From contig NZ_MDEC01000009.1 of NCBI RefSeq assembly GCF_002939785.1, positions 62,001-126,000 on the forward strand: a stretch of DNA of 64,000 nt. The letters are read 5' to 3'. The notes below the pieces were generated by a model, which did not search any database, had not been told where the DNA came from, and worked only from the letters and a program-made list of their open reading frames with translations. The DNA comes from Xanthomonas codiaei. GTDB lineage: Bacteria > Pseudomonadota > Gammaproteobacteria > Xanthomonadales > Xanthomonadaceae. Shown here one piece after another: positions 1-7,276 of the stretch. The translations under genes and the position numbers were made by a program. Position 1 is the first letter of the stretch. The number at the start of each line of letters is the position of its first letter.

Positions 1-78
1 CACATACGGCATGTCCGGCCCGACGATCTCCGCCAGCCAAGCTACCGCTTCCCGCCATCCGATCCGCTGCGCCGCCAT
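1..78 (-). CDS. 5' end of an unidentified gene, cut by the window edge
   Basis: A reading frame opens at an ATG at 78 and runs off the left edge, giving 26 residues that begin MAAQRIGWREAVAWLAEIV. A GGA triplet lies six bases before the ATG, a plausible ribosome binding site, and no other usable start is seen in this frame before the stop at 145-147. The peptide is too short to assign to a family. It points the same way as the LysR gene, with about 90 bp between them. Confidence 0.35.
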   Translation of the reverse strand, partial: MAAQRIGWREAVAWLAEIVGPDMPYV

Positions 79-166
79 TGAATGTCCATTGATGAGTTCA
101 GTAAAGCATTGACGAGTTGCGGCGACAGGACAAGGCCGGCGTGCTTATCCGTTGTATAGGATTTTC

Positions 167-1066
167 CTATGCGGCCGCCGCGCGCAGCATGTCGGCGATC
201 AAACCGAACGCTGGCGCACGCCCCGCGCCCTGGCGCCAGAGCAGGCCGATATCCCGGTAATAACGGCCTCCCTTGATCGGGCGGACCACCACATCGTCGC
301 CTTCGCGGATTTCCTGGCGCACGTACAGGTCCGGCAGCAGCGCCAGGCCCATGCCCATGCCGGCCATTTGTCGGATCGCATCCAGACTCGTGCCTTCGTA
401 ATCGCGCAGCACATGCGCGCCGACGTCCATCGCAATCGCGGCCACTTGTTCGGCCAGGCGATAGTCCGGCATCAGCGTGAGCAGGTTGGCGCCGCGCAAA
501 TCAGCCGGGGTGATGCAGCGTTTGCTGCGCAGCGGGTGATCGGCGGCCATGGTCACGTGCAACGGTTCGCGGAACAGGCGCTCGCTGTGCAGGCTGCGTC
601 CGGCCACCGGCAATTGCGCCAGCACCAGGTCGTGCACGCCGTTGGCCAGGTCGCTGGCGAGCACGGTCGGCAGGCCTTCGCGCACGTGCACGCGCAACGC
701 CGGATGCTCGCGGTGCAGGCGCGCCACCAGGCTGGGCATCAGGTAGGCGCCCAGGGTCGGCGAGACGCCGAGCCGGATCGTGCCGATCAGGGGATCGGCC
801 GAGGTGGCACGCACGTCCTCCAGGTCGGCCACGTCCAGCAGGATGCTGCGCGCGCGGTCGTGCAGGTCGCGTCCCAGCGGGGTCAGGATTGCCGGCACGC
901 CGCGTTCGAACAGCGGCGCACCGATGATGGTCTCCAGTGCACGGATCTGCTGCGACAGCGACGGCTGGGACACGCCCATCTGCTCGGCAGCGCGGGTAAA
1001 GCTGCCGGTGTCGGCCAATGCGACGAAATAGCTGAGCTGGCGGATGGTGGTTCTGGGGCGGGCCAT
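167..1066 (-). CDS. LysR-family transcriptional regulator (OxyR-like subgroup)
   Basis: Encodes 299 residues with the usual LysR plan: an N-terminal winged helix-turn-helix (about residues 5-65, with SFTRAAEQMGVSQPSLSQQI) and a C-terminal periplasmic-binding-like effector domain from about residue 90. Sequence style is closest to the OxyR/CysB-like subgroup. However, only one cysteine is visible (in RSKRCITPADL), so the redox cysteine pair of true OxyR is absent and peroxide sensing is not supported. Start chosen at MARPRTTIRQLSYF; an ATG 11 codons upstream is possible but adds residues outside the family's usual N-terminus. The target genes are not evident. The upstream neighbour (an ABC exporter) is co-directional, 93 bp away. 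Confidence 0.9.
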   Translation of the reverse strand: MARPRTTIRQLSYFVALADTGSFTRAAEQMGVSQPSLSQQIRALETIIGAPLFERGVPAILTPLGRDLHDRARSILLDVADLEDVRATSADPLIGTIRLGVSPTLGAYLMPSLVARLHREHPALRVHVREGLPTVLASDLANGVHDLVLAQLPVAGRSLHSERLFREPLHVTMAADHPLRSKRCITPADLRGANLLTLMPDYRLAEQVAAIAMDVGAHVLRDYEGTSLDAIRQMAGMGMGLALLPDLYVRQEIREGDDVVVRPIKGGRYYRDIGLLWRQGAGRAPAFGLIADMLRAAAA

Positions 1067-1159
1067 GGCGAGCTCAATGCGTTGGTTGGAGCGGAGCACG
1101 GCGCCTGCGTCCGGTCGCCATGCGAAACATCGCGGCCGGCGTGGGCCTCACCCAGGCGG

Positions 1160-2929
1160 TCATTGATCGATGAACTGCAGCCGCGCCAATTCCGCATACA
1201 GGCCTCCCTCGGCGATCAGCTGCGCGTGGGTGCCCTGCGCGACGATGCGGCCGGCGTCCATGACCACGATGCGGTCGGCCTTGAGCACGGTGGCCAGGCG
1301 GTGCGCGATGACCAGGGTGGTGCGGCCCTGCATCAGCCGGTCCAGCGCCTGCTGCACGGCGCGCTCGCTCTGCGCATCCAGTGCGCTGGTGGCCTCGTCC
1401 AGCAGCAGGATCGGCGCGTCCTTGAGCAGGGCGCGCGCGATCGCCACGCGTTGCTGCTGGCCACCGGACAGGCGCGCGCCGCGCTCGCCCAACTCGCTGG
1501 CGTAGCCCTGCGGCAGCGCACGGATGAAGACGTCCGCTTCGGCGGCCGCGGCGGCGGCTTCCACCTCGGCATCGCTGGCCTGCAGCCGGCCGTAGCGGAT
1601 GTTGTCGGCGGCGCTGGCGGCGAACAGGGTGGGCTGCTGCGGCACCAGCGCAATATGCTCGCGCAGGCGCACCGGGTCGGTGTCGCGCAGATCCACCTCG
1701 TCGATGCGCACGCGGCCGCTCACCGGGTCATGGAAACGCAACAGCATCGACAGCACCGTGCTCTTGCCGGCGCCGGAGGGGCCGACCAGCGCCACGGTCT
1801 CGCCGGGGCGGACATGCAGGTCGAAGCGATCCAGCGCCGGTGCATCGGGGCGCTGCGGGTAATGGAACACCACCTGGTCGAAATGGATCGCGCCATGCAG
1901 TGGCTGCGGCAAGGGCGTGGGCGTGGCCGGCGCCACGATCGCCGGCCGTTCGTCGAGCAGTTCGCCGACCCGGCCCATGCCGCCGGCTGCGCGCTGCAGC
2001 TCGTTCCAGACCTCGGCCAGTGCGCCGACCGAGCCGCCGCCGATCAGGGCATACAGCACGAACTGGCCCAGCGTGCCCGGGGTCATGCGGCCGGACACCA
2101 CGTCGTGCGCGCCCAGCCACAGCACGCTGACGATGGCGCCGAAGATCAGCATGATGGCCACTGCGGTCACGCCTGCCTGGGTACGCACCCGTAGCCGTGC
2201 GGTGTCGATGGCGGACACCAGCGCCTGGCTGAAACGCTGGCTCTCGTAATGCTCGCGCGCATGCGCCTGCACGGTGCGCACCGCGCTCAGGGTTTCGGCG
2301 GCCAGCGTATTGGCATCGGCCACGCGGTCCTGGCTGGCGCGCGAGATCTTCTGCAGCCGGCGCGCGCCCAGCACGATCGGCAGCACCGCCAGCGGGATGC
2401 CGATCAGGGTGAAGCCGGCCAAGCGCGGGCTGGTCACGAACAGCATCACCATGCTGCCGATCACCGTCACCGAACTGCGCAAGGCCACCGACATGGTGGT
2501 GCCGATCAGACCGCGCAGCAATTCGCTGTCGGCCGACAGTCGCGACACCAGTTCGCCGCTGCGGCTGCGGTCGTGAAAGCCGGCGTCCAGCCCGATCAGA
2601 TGCGCATACAGGCGGCCACGCAGGTCGGCGACGACCTTTTCGCCCAGCAGCGAGACGAAGTAGAACCGCGCCGCCGTGGCCAGTGCCAGCACCACCGCAA
2701 CCGCGAACAGCAGGGCGAATGCCTGGTTGATCTGCGCCCCGCCGGAGAAGCCGTGGTCGATCATGCGCTTGACCGCGGCCGGCAGGCTCAGCGTGGCCGC
2801 CGAGGAAATCGCCAGCGCGATCAGCCAGGCGGCGAACAAGCCGCGCTGGCGCTGCACGAACGGCCACAGGGTGCGCAGGCTGCCAAGCTTCCGCAATGGA
2901 TTGGGCCTGGCGGCGGCTGGCTGATTCAT
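1160..2929 (-). CDS. ABC exporter, fused membrane and ATPase domains (MsbA-like half-transporter)
   Basis: A 589-residue half-transporter expected to work as a dimer in the inner membrane. Residues about 20-310 form the six-helix exporter membrane domain. Residues about 345-585 form the nucleotide-binding domain, with Walker A GPSGAGKST, Q-loop PQQPTLF, signature LSGGQQQR, Walker B ILLLDEATSALD and the H-loop in VIAHRLAT. All ATPase residues are intact. The start MNQPAAARP overlaps the stop of the upstream yigZ-like gene by 4 bp (ATGA), so the two are probably translationally coupled. Family members export lipids, drugs or peptides; the substrate cannot be read from sequence. The upstream extension of the open frame duplicates yigZ in another frame and was not used. 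Confidence 0.93.
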   Translation of the reverse strand: MNQPAAARPNPLRKLGSLRTLWPFVQRQRGLFAAWLIALAISSAATLSLPAAVKRMIDHGFSGGAQINQAFALLFAVAVVLALATAARFYFVSLLGEKVVADLRGRLYAHLIGLDAGFHDRSRSGELVSRLSADSELLRGLIGTTMSVALRSSVTVIGSMVMLFVTSPRLAGFTLIGIPLAVLPIVLGARRLQKISRASQDRVADANTLAAETLSAVRTVQAHAREHYESQRFSQALVSAIDTARLRVRTQAGVTAVAIMLIFGAIVSVLWLGAHDVVSGRMTPGTLGQFVLYALIGGGSVGALAEVWNELQRAAGGMGRVGELLDERPAIVAPATPTPLPQPLHGAIHFDQVVFHYPQRPDAPALDRFDLHVRPGETVALVGPSGAGKSTVLSMLLRFHDPVSGRVRIDEVDLRDTDPVRLREHIALVPQQPTLFAASAADNIRYGRLQASDAEVEAAAAAAEADVFIRALPQGYASELGERGARLSGGQQQRVAIARALLKDAPILLLDEATSALDAQSERAVQQALDRLMQGRTTLVIAHRLATVLKADRIVVMDAGRIVAQGTHAQLIAEGGLYAELARLQFIDQ

Positions 2930-3528
2930 GCGGCTTCCGGTGTTGAGAGATGGACACGGTTGCGAGTGGCGTCGCACAGACGGGTTTTCAAGCCTGCAAG
3001 CCGATCCGCGGGCAATTGCACCCGCAATGCCGCACCATCGGCATCGAAACGTTCGTCCAGCCTGTGGGCATGGAAGGCGACCAGGGCGGCATGCACCAGC
3101 CCCAGGTCGTCGAACCGACAGCGCAGATCGAGCAGCGTCAGTGCGATCAATGGCCGCCGCGTCGCCAGCCGCAGGCACTCGGCCGCGGCGCCGCCATAGG
3201 CGCGCACCAACCCGCCGGCGCCGAGCTTGATGCCGCCGTACCAGCGGGTCACCACCACCACGGTGCGATCGAAGCCCTGGCCATCGATTGCCGCCAGGAT
3301 CGGCCTGCCCGCCGTCCCGCCGGGCTCGCCATCATCGCTGGAGCGATAGTCCTGCCCGAAGCGGTAGGCCCAGCAGTTGTGGGTGGCATCGGGCATCGAC
3401 ACGCGTTGCACGATCTCCAGCGCCTGCGCCGGAGCGTCCAGTGCACAGGCGTGGGCCACAAAGCGGCTGTGCTTGATGTCCAGGCTGTGGTGCGCGTCAG
3501 CGGCAAGGGTATCGAGCATCGCCGTCAT
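2926..3528 (-). CDS. yigZ: YigZ/IMPACT family protein (UPF0029)
   Basis: Encodes 200 residues. The N-terminal two thirds carry the UPF0029/IMPACT signature: SRFVAHACALDAPAQAL, then GEPGGTAGRPILAAI, then VTRWYGGIKLGAGGLVRAY. The last 60 residues fit the small DUF1949 domain found in bacterial YigZ. Family members are soluble proteins linked to translation regulation in eukaryotes (IMPACT); the bacterial role is not established. It is the first gene of a two-gene unit with the ABC exporter, overlapping by 4 bp. The start at MTAMLDTLAADAHHS is preferred, with a second ATG three codons in as an alternative. Confidence 0.92.
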   Translation of the reverse strand: MTAMLDTLAADAHHSLDIKHSRFVAHACALDAPAQALEIVQRVSMPDATHNCWAYRFGQDYRSSDDGEPGGTAGRPILAAIDGQGFDRTVVVVTRWYGGIKLGAGGLVRAYGGAAAECLRLATRRPLIALTLLDLRCRFDDLGLVHAALVAFHAHRLDERFDADGAALRVQLPADRLAGLKTRLCDATRNRVHLSTPEAA

Positions 3529-3664
3529 TCTATGCGAGGCGGTGGGTGCCGCCCGCTGCGGTCATGGTGATTGCCGTGGCCGGCATGCCACTCGACGATG
3601 CCATGGACGACTGGATGCGCCTCAGAATGCCGACGCATCCTGGTGCGGCGCCGGTGGTCGCCGC

Positions 3665-4258
3665 TTACACCAGCGTGGAGCGGCGCTTCTCGTCGATCCA
3701 CTTCGAGGCCTGGGCCGGCGTGTAGTGCTGCATCCATTCCAGCATCTGCTCGATGTCGCTGCCGTACCACAGGTCGGTGCGTTGATCCGGATGCAGGAAG
3801 CGCTCTTCCACCATGCGATCGATCATGCCGATCAGCGGCGCATAGAAATTTTCGATATCCAGGAAGGCGCAGGGCTTGTTGCCGATGCCGAGCTGGCGCC
3901 AGGTCAGCATTTCGAAGATCTCTTCCATTGTGCCGAAGCCGCCGGGCAGGGCGACGAAGGCATCGGAGAGTTCGAACATGCGCATCTTGCGCTCGTGCAT
4001 GGAACCGACGATTTCCAGCGTGGTCAGCCCGCGGTGCGCTACTTCCCAGTCGGCCAGTTGCTGCGGAATGACGCCGGTGACTTCACCGCCGGCAGCAAGG
4101 ACCGCATTGGCCACCGTGCCCATCAGTCCGACATTGCCGCCGCCATAGACCAGACGCAGACCTTGCGCAGCGATGCGCTGGCCCAGCGCGGTGGCGCGTT
4201 CGACATAGGCGGGTTTGTTGCCGGCGTTGGAGCCGCAATAGACGCAGATGCTTTTCAT
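3665..4258 (-). CDS. LOG-family protein (cytokinin riboside 5'-monophosphate phosphoribohydrolase type)
   Basis: Encodes 197 residues of the Rossmann-like TIGR00730 family. It has the N-terminal ICVYCGSNAGNKPAY, the nucleotide-binding VYGGGNVGLMG and the diagnostic PGGFGTMEE with the downstream catalytic Arg/Glu arrangement (HERKMRMFELSDAFVALPGG). Enzymes with this motif split nucleoside 5'-monophosphates into base and ribose 5-phosphate. In plants and some pathogens this releases active cytokinin. Whether this copy makes cytokinins or serves nucleotide salvage is not decidable here. Length is normal for the family. Its 5' leader begins inside the left arm of a GGGATTC-type repeat (from 4259). 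Confidence 0.92.
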   Translation of the reverse strand: MKSICVYCGSNAGNKPAYVERATALGQRIAAQGLRLVYGGGNVGLMGTVANAVLAAGGEVTGVIPQQLADWEVAHRGLTTLEIVGSMHERKMRMFELSDAFVALPGGFGTMEEIFEMLTWRQLGIGNKPCAFLDIENFYAPLIGMIDRMVEERFLHPDQRTDLWYGSDIEQMLEWMQHYTPAQASKWIDEKRRSTLV

Positions 4259-4471
4259 GGGATTCGGGATGTGGGAGTGGGGATTCGTAAAAGCTTGGCG
4301 CGGCGCGTCGATGTCATCTGGAACGCCGTGGAGTGCGCCTTGCACGACTGTTTTGACTGGGCCTGAAAAACATAACGCCGGAATCTACCCGGCGTTATGT
4401 CATGGCTGGGAAATCGTCGGAGGCGGGAACCTCGGTTGCCAATCCCCACTTCCGAATCCCAAATCCCGGCC
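4259..4471. repeat. GGGATTC-type inverted repeat, copy 1 (arms 4259-4287 and 4438-4471)
   Basis: The left arm has G-rich heptads (GGGATTCGGGAT, later GTGGGGATTCG). The right arm has the complementary C-rich heptads (CCAATCCCCAC, CCGAATCCCAAATCCCGG). The arms surround about 150 bp that include the lpd terminator. The left arm touches the start codon of the LOG gene and the right arm abuts the stop codon of lpd. Same family as copies at 5926, 35845, 39382 and 52506. Confidence 0.75.
4366..4399 (-). terminator. Rho-independent terminator of sucA-sucB-lpd
   Basis: On the minus strand an 11-bp perfect stem (CATAACGCCGG paired with CCGGCGTTATG, 7-base loop) is followed at once by TTTTT. It lies about 70 bases past the lpd stop, which fits the end of the 2-oxoglutarate dehydrogenase operon. 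Confidence 0.9.
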
Positions 4472-5914
4472 TCAGTTGGCCTTGTGGATCGCGCGCTTGC
4501 TCACCGCCATCGCGGCGTCGTGGATCGCTTCGGACAGCGTCGGGTGCGCGTGGCAGATACGTGCCAGGTCATCGGCCGAGCCGTTGAATTCCATCGTCAG
4601 CACGCCTTCGTGCACCAGTTCGGACACGCCCACGCCCACCAGGTGCATGCCCAGCACGCGGTCGGTTTCGGCATCGGCGATCACCTTGACGAAGCCGGCC
4701 GGCTCGCCCATGGCCACCGCGCGGCCGATCGCCGCGAACGGGAAGCTGCCGGCCTTGTAGGCGACACCCTCGGCCTTCAACTGCTGCTCGGTCTTGCCGA
4801 CCCAGGCGATTTCCGGCTCGGTGTAGATGACCCACGGAATGGTGTCGAAGTTGACGTGGCCCGGCAGGCCGGCGATCAGCTCGGCCACCGCGATGCCTTC
4901 CTCGAAGCCCTTGTGCGCCAGCATCGGGCCGCGCACGCAGTCGCCGATCGCCCAGACGCCGTCGACGCCGGTATGGCAGTGCCCATCGACCTCGATCTGG
5001 CCGCGGTCGGTGACCTTGACCCCGGTACCATCGGCCAGCAGGTTCTTGGTGGCGGCCTTGCGGCCCACGGCCACCAGCAGCTTGTCCACGGTCAGGGTCT
5101 GCTCGCCGGCGCCGTCGGTGTAGCTCAGCACCACTTGCTTGGCATCGCCGCTGCCGGTGATCTCGGTCTTGCTGACCTTGGCGCCGAGCTTGATGTCCAG
5201 GCCCTGCTTCTTGAATTCCTTCAGTGCGGTCTTGGCCACTTCGGCGTCGGCCAGGGCCAGGAAATCCGGCAGCGCTTCGAGGATGGTGACCTCGGCGCCC
5301 AGGCGCTTCCACACGCTGCCCAGCTCCAGGCCGATCACGCCGGCGCCGATCACTGCCAGGCGCTTGGGCACGGCGGTGAAGTCCAGGCCGCCGACGTTGT
5401 CGACGATGGTGTCGCCATCGAACTTGGCGAACGGCAGTTCGATCGATTCCGAACCGGCCGCCAGGATCACGTTGGTGCCCTTGAGCTCGACCTCGCCGCC
5501 TTCGTGCTGGGTGACCTTGACGATGTTGCCCGGCTGCAATTGGCCGAAGCCGTAGTACGGGGTGATCTTGTTGGCCTTGAACAGCATCGCGATGCCGCCG
5601 GTGAACTGCTTCACGATCTTGTCCTTGCGGCCGATCATGGTGGGCACGTCCATCTTGGCGTCGTTGAAGCTGATGCCGTGGTCGCCGAACAGGTGACCCA
5701 TGTTCCAGAACTGGCGCGAGGAATCCAACAGCGCCTTGGACGGAATGCAGCCCACGCGCAGGCAGGTACCGCCCAGGGCGGGCTTGCCGTCCTTGCCCAG
5801 TGCCGCGTCGATGCAGGCGACCTTCATGCCCAGCTGGGCCGCGCGAATCGCCGCGTGATAGCCGGCCGGGCCGGCACCGATGACGACGACGTCGAATTGT
5901 TCTTGTTCGCTCAT
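4472..5914 (-). CDS. lpdA: Dihydrolipoyl dehydrogenase (E3)
   Basis: A 480-residue flavoprotein disulfide reductase that reoxidises dihydrolipoamide on E2 using FAD and NAD+. It shows the FAD-binding VVVIGAGPAGYHAAIRAA at the N-terminus, the redox-active pair in GGTCLRVGCIPSKALL (about residues 45-60), the NAD-binding VIGAGVIGLELGSVW near residue 190, and the C-terminal catalytic dyad region HAHPTLSEAIHDAAM. Full length for the family. It lies downstream of sucB in the same direction with a repeat element between them, so it is the E3 of the 2-oxoglutarate dehydrogenase complex and may also serve other lipoamide-dependent complexes. Confidence 0.97.
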   Translation of the reverse strand: MSEQEQFDVVVIGAGPAGYHAAIRAAQLGMKVACIDAALGKDGKPALGGTCLRVGCIPSKALLDSSRQFWNMGHLFGDHGISFNDAKMDVPTMIGRKDKIVKQFTGGIAMLFKANKITPYYGFGQLQPGNIVKVTQHEGGEVELKGTNVILAAGSESIELPFAKFDGDTIVDNVGGLDFTAVPKRLAVIGAGVIGLELGSVWKRLGAEVTILEALPDFLALADAEVAKTALKEFKKQGLDIKLGAKVSKTEITGSGDAKQVVLSYTDGAGEQTLTVDKLLVAVGRKAATKNLLADGTGVKVTDRGQIEVDGHCHTGVDGVWAIGDCVRGPMLAHKGFEEGIAVAELIAGLPGHVNFDTIPWVIYTEPEIAWVGKTEQQLKAEGVAYKAGSFPFAAIGRAVAMGEPAGFVKVIADAETDRVLGMHLVGVGVSELVHEGVLTMEFNGSADDLARICHAHPTLSEAIHDAAMAVSKRAIHKAN

Positions 5915-5925
5915 TCTTCGCTCAC

Positions 5926-6024
5926 GAGATTGGGGATTGGGGATTGGGGATTCGCAAAGGCGGGGTGCTCAGGAGGGGGCAGCTCTCGCTGATCCCCAAT
6001 CCCGAATCCCCAATCCCGGCTTTC
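5926..6024. repeat. GGGATTC-type inverted repeat, copy 2, between lpd and sucB
   Basis: The left arm (5926-5959) has three GGGGATT heptads ending in GGATTCGC. The right arm (5988-6024) has CCCCAATCCCGAATCCCC repeats. The loop is about 28 bp. It fills almost the whole sucB-lpd intergenic space, from 12 bases beyond the lpd start to the sucB stop. The transcript could fold into a long hairpin between the two messages. Confidence 0.8.
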
Positions 6025-6025
6025 A

Positions 6026-7234
6026 TCACAGACCGAACAACATCCGGCCCGGGTTTTCCAGCTGATTCTTGATGTCGACCAGGAACTGCACCGAGTCCTT
6101 GCCGTCGATGATGCGGTGGTCGTAGGACAGCGCCAGGTACATCATCGGGGCGATCACGACCTGGCCGTTCTCGGCGATCGGACGTTCCTTGATCGCGTGC
6201 ATGCCCAGGATGGCGCTCTGCGGCGGGTTGATGATCGGGGTGGACAGCAGCGAGCCGAAGGTGCCGCCATTGGTGATGGTGAACGTGCCGCCCTGCAGGT
6301 CGTCCAGGCCCAGCTTGCCGGCGCGCGCCTTGGCGGCGTAGTCGGCAATTCCTTGCTCGACCTCTGCAAACGACTGGCGCTCGACGTTGCGCAGCACCGG
6401 CGTGACCAGGCCCTTGTCGGTGGACACCGCGATAGAGATGTCGCTGTAGCCGTGATAGATGATGTCGTCGCCGTCGATCGACGCGTTGACCAGCGGGAAG
6501 CGCTGCAGCGCGTTGGCGGCGGCCTTGACGAAGAAGCTCATGAAACCGAGCTTGATGCCGTGCGCCTTCTGGAACTCGTCCTGCAGTTCCTTGCGTGCGG
6601 CCGATACCTTGGCCAGGTTCACTTCGTTGAAAGTGGTCAGCATCGCGGTGGAGTTCTTCGACTCCATCAGGCGCTTGGCGATGGTCTTGCGCACGCGGGT
6701 CATCGCCACGCGCTCTTCCGGGCGGGCGCCCGAGGCCTTGCCCACGCCGCCGGCCTTGGCGAAGTTGACGATGTCTTCCTTGGTCACCGCACCGCGGCGG
6801 CCCGTGCCTTCGACCTGCGACGGATCCACACCCTGGGTGATGGCGGAGAACCGCGCACCCGGGGGCAGCGCATCGGCGGCGGACTTGGACGCGGGAGCCG
6901 GCGCAGCGGCGGCCGCCGGTGCCGGAGCCGGCGCAGCAGCGGCAGGTGCCGGAGCGTCGGCCTTCTTCTCTTCGGCGGGCGCGGCAGCGGCCACGGCGCC
7001 TTCTTCGATGATCGCCAGGATCTGGTTGCTGGTGACCGTGCTGCCGGTGTCGAACTTGATTTCCTTCAACACGCCGTCGACCGGCGAAGGAACTTCCAGC
7101 ACGACCTTGTCGGTTTCCAGGTCGACCAGATTCTCATCGCGCTTGACCGCTTCGCCGGCCTTCTTGTGCCAGCTGGCGATGGTGGCGTCGGAAACGGATT
7201 CGGGCAGTACCGGAACTTTGACTTCGGTGGCCAT
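6026..7234 (-). CDS. sucB: Dihydrolipoyllysine-residue succinyltransferase (E2 of 2-oxoglutarate dehydrogenase)
   Basis: A 402-residue E2. Residues 1-76 form a lipoyl domain, with the lipoylated lysine in the [12 protein letters not shown] context. An Ala/Pro-rich linker covers about residues 80-120. A peripheral subunit-binding domain follows ([19 protein letters not shown]), and then the acyltransferase core ending in [13 protein letters not shown], which carries the catalytic His and Asp. It transfers succinyl groups to CoA and forms the complex core. It is 42 bp downstream of sucA and co-directional. Confidence 0.97.
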   Translation of the reverse strand: MATEVKVPVLPESVSDATIASWHKKAGEAVKRDENLVDLETDKVVLEVPSPVDGVLKEIKFDTGSTVTSNQILAIIEEGAVAAAAPAEEKKADAPAPAAAAPAPAPAAAAAPAPASKSAADALPPGARFSAITQGVDPSQVEGTGRRGAVTKEDIVNFAKAGGVGKASGARPEERVAMTRVRKTIAKRLMESKNSTAMLTTFNEVNLAKVSAARKELQDEFQKAHGIKLGFMSFFVKAAANALQRFPLVNASIDGDDIIYHGYSDISIAVSTDKGLVTPVLRNVERQSFAEVEQGIADYAAKARAGKLGLDDLQGGTFTITNGGTFGSLLSTPIINPPQSAILGMHAIKERPIAENGQVVIAPMMYLALSYDHRIIDGKDSVQFLVDIKNQLENPGRMLFGL

Positions 7235-7276
7235 TCGGGGAGCGTCCTAGGGTTTTCGTTCTTTGGGGAAGAGGAG

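Noticed and set aside
167-1066. Calling the first regulator OxyR, given the peroxide-related look of the family
   Set aside because: Only one cysteine is present and no catalase or alkyl hydroperoxide reductase gene is adjacent in the window.
152-2194. A 680-codon open frame on the plus strand across the LysR and ABC genes
   Set aside because: It is antisense to two clear genes with intact motifs. Its composition (His/Gln/Arg/Ala-rich) is that of GC-rich antisense frames, and it has no domain.
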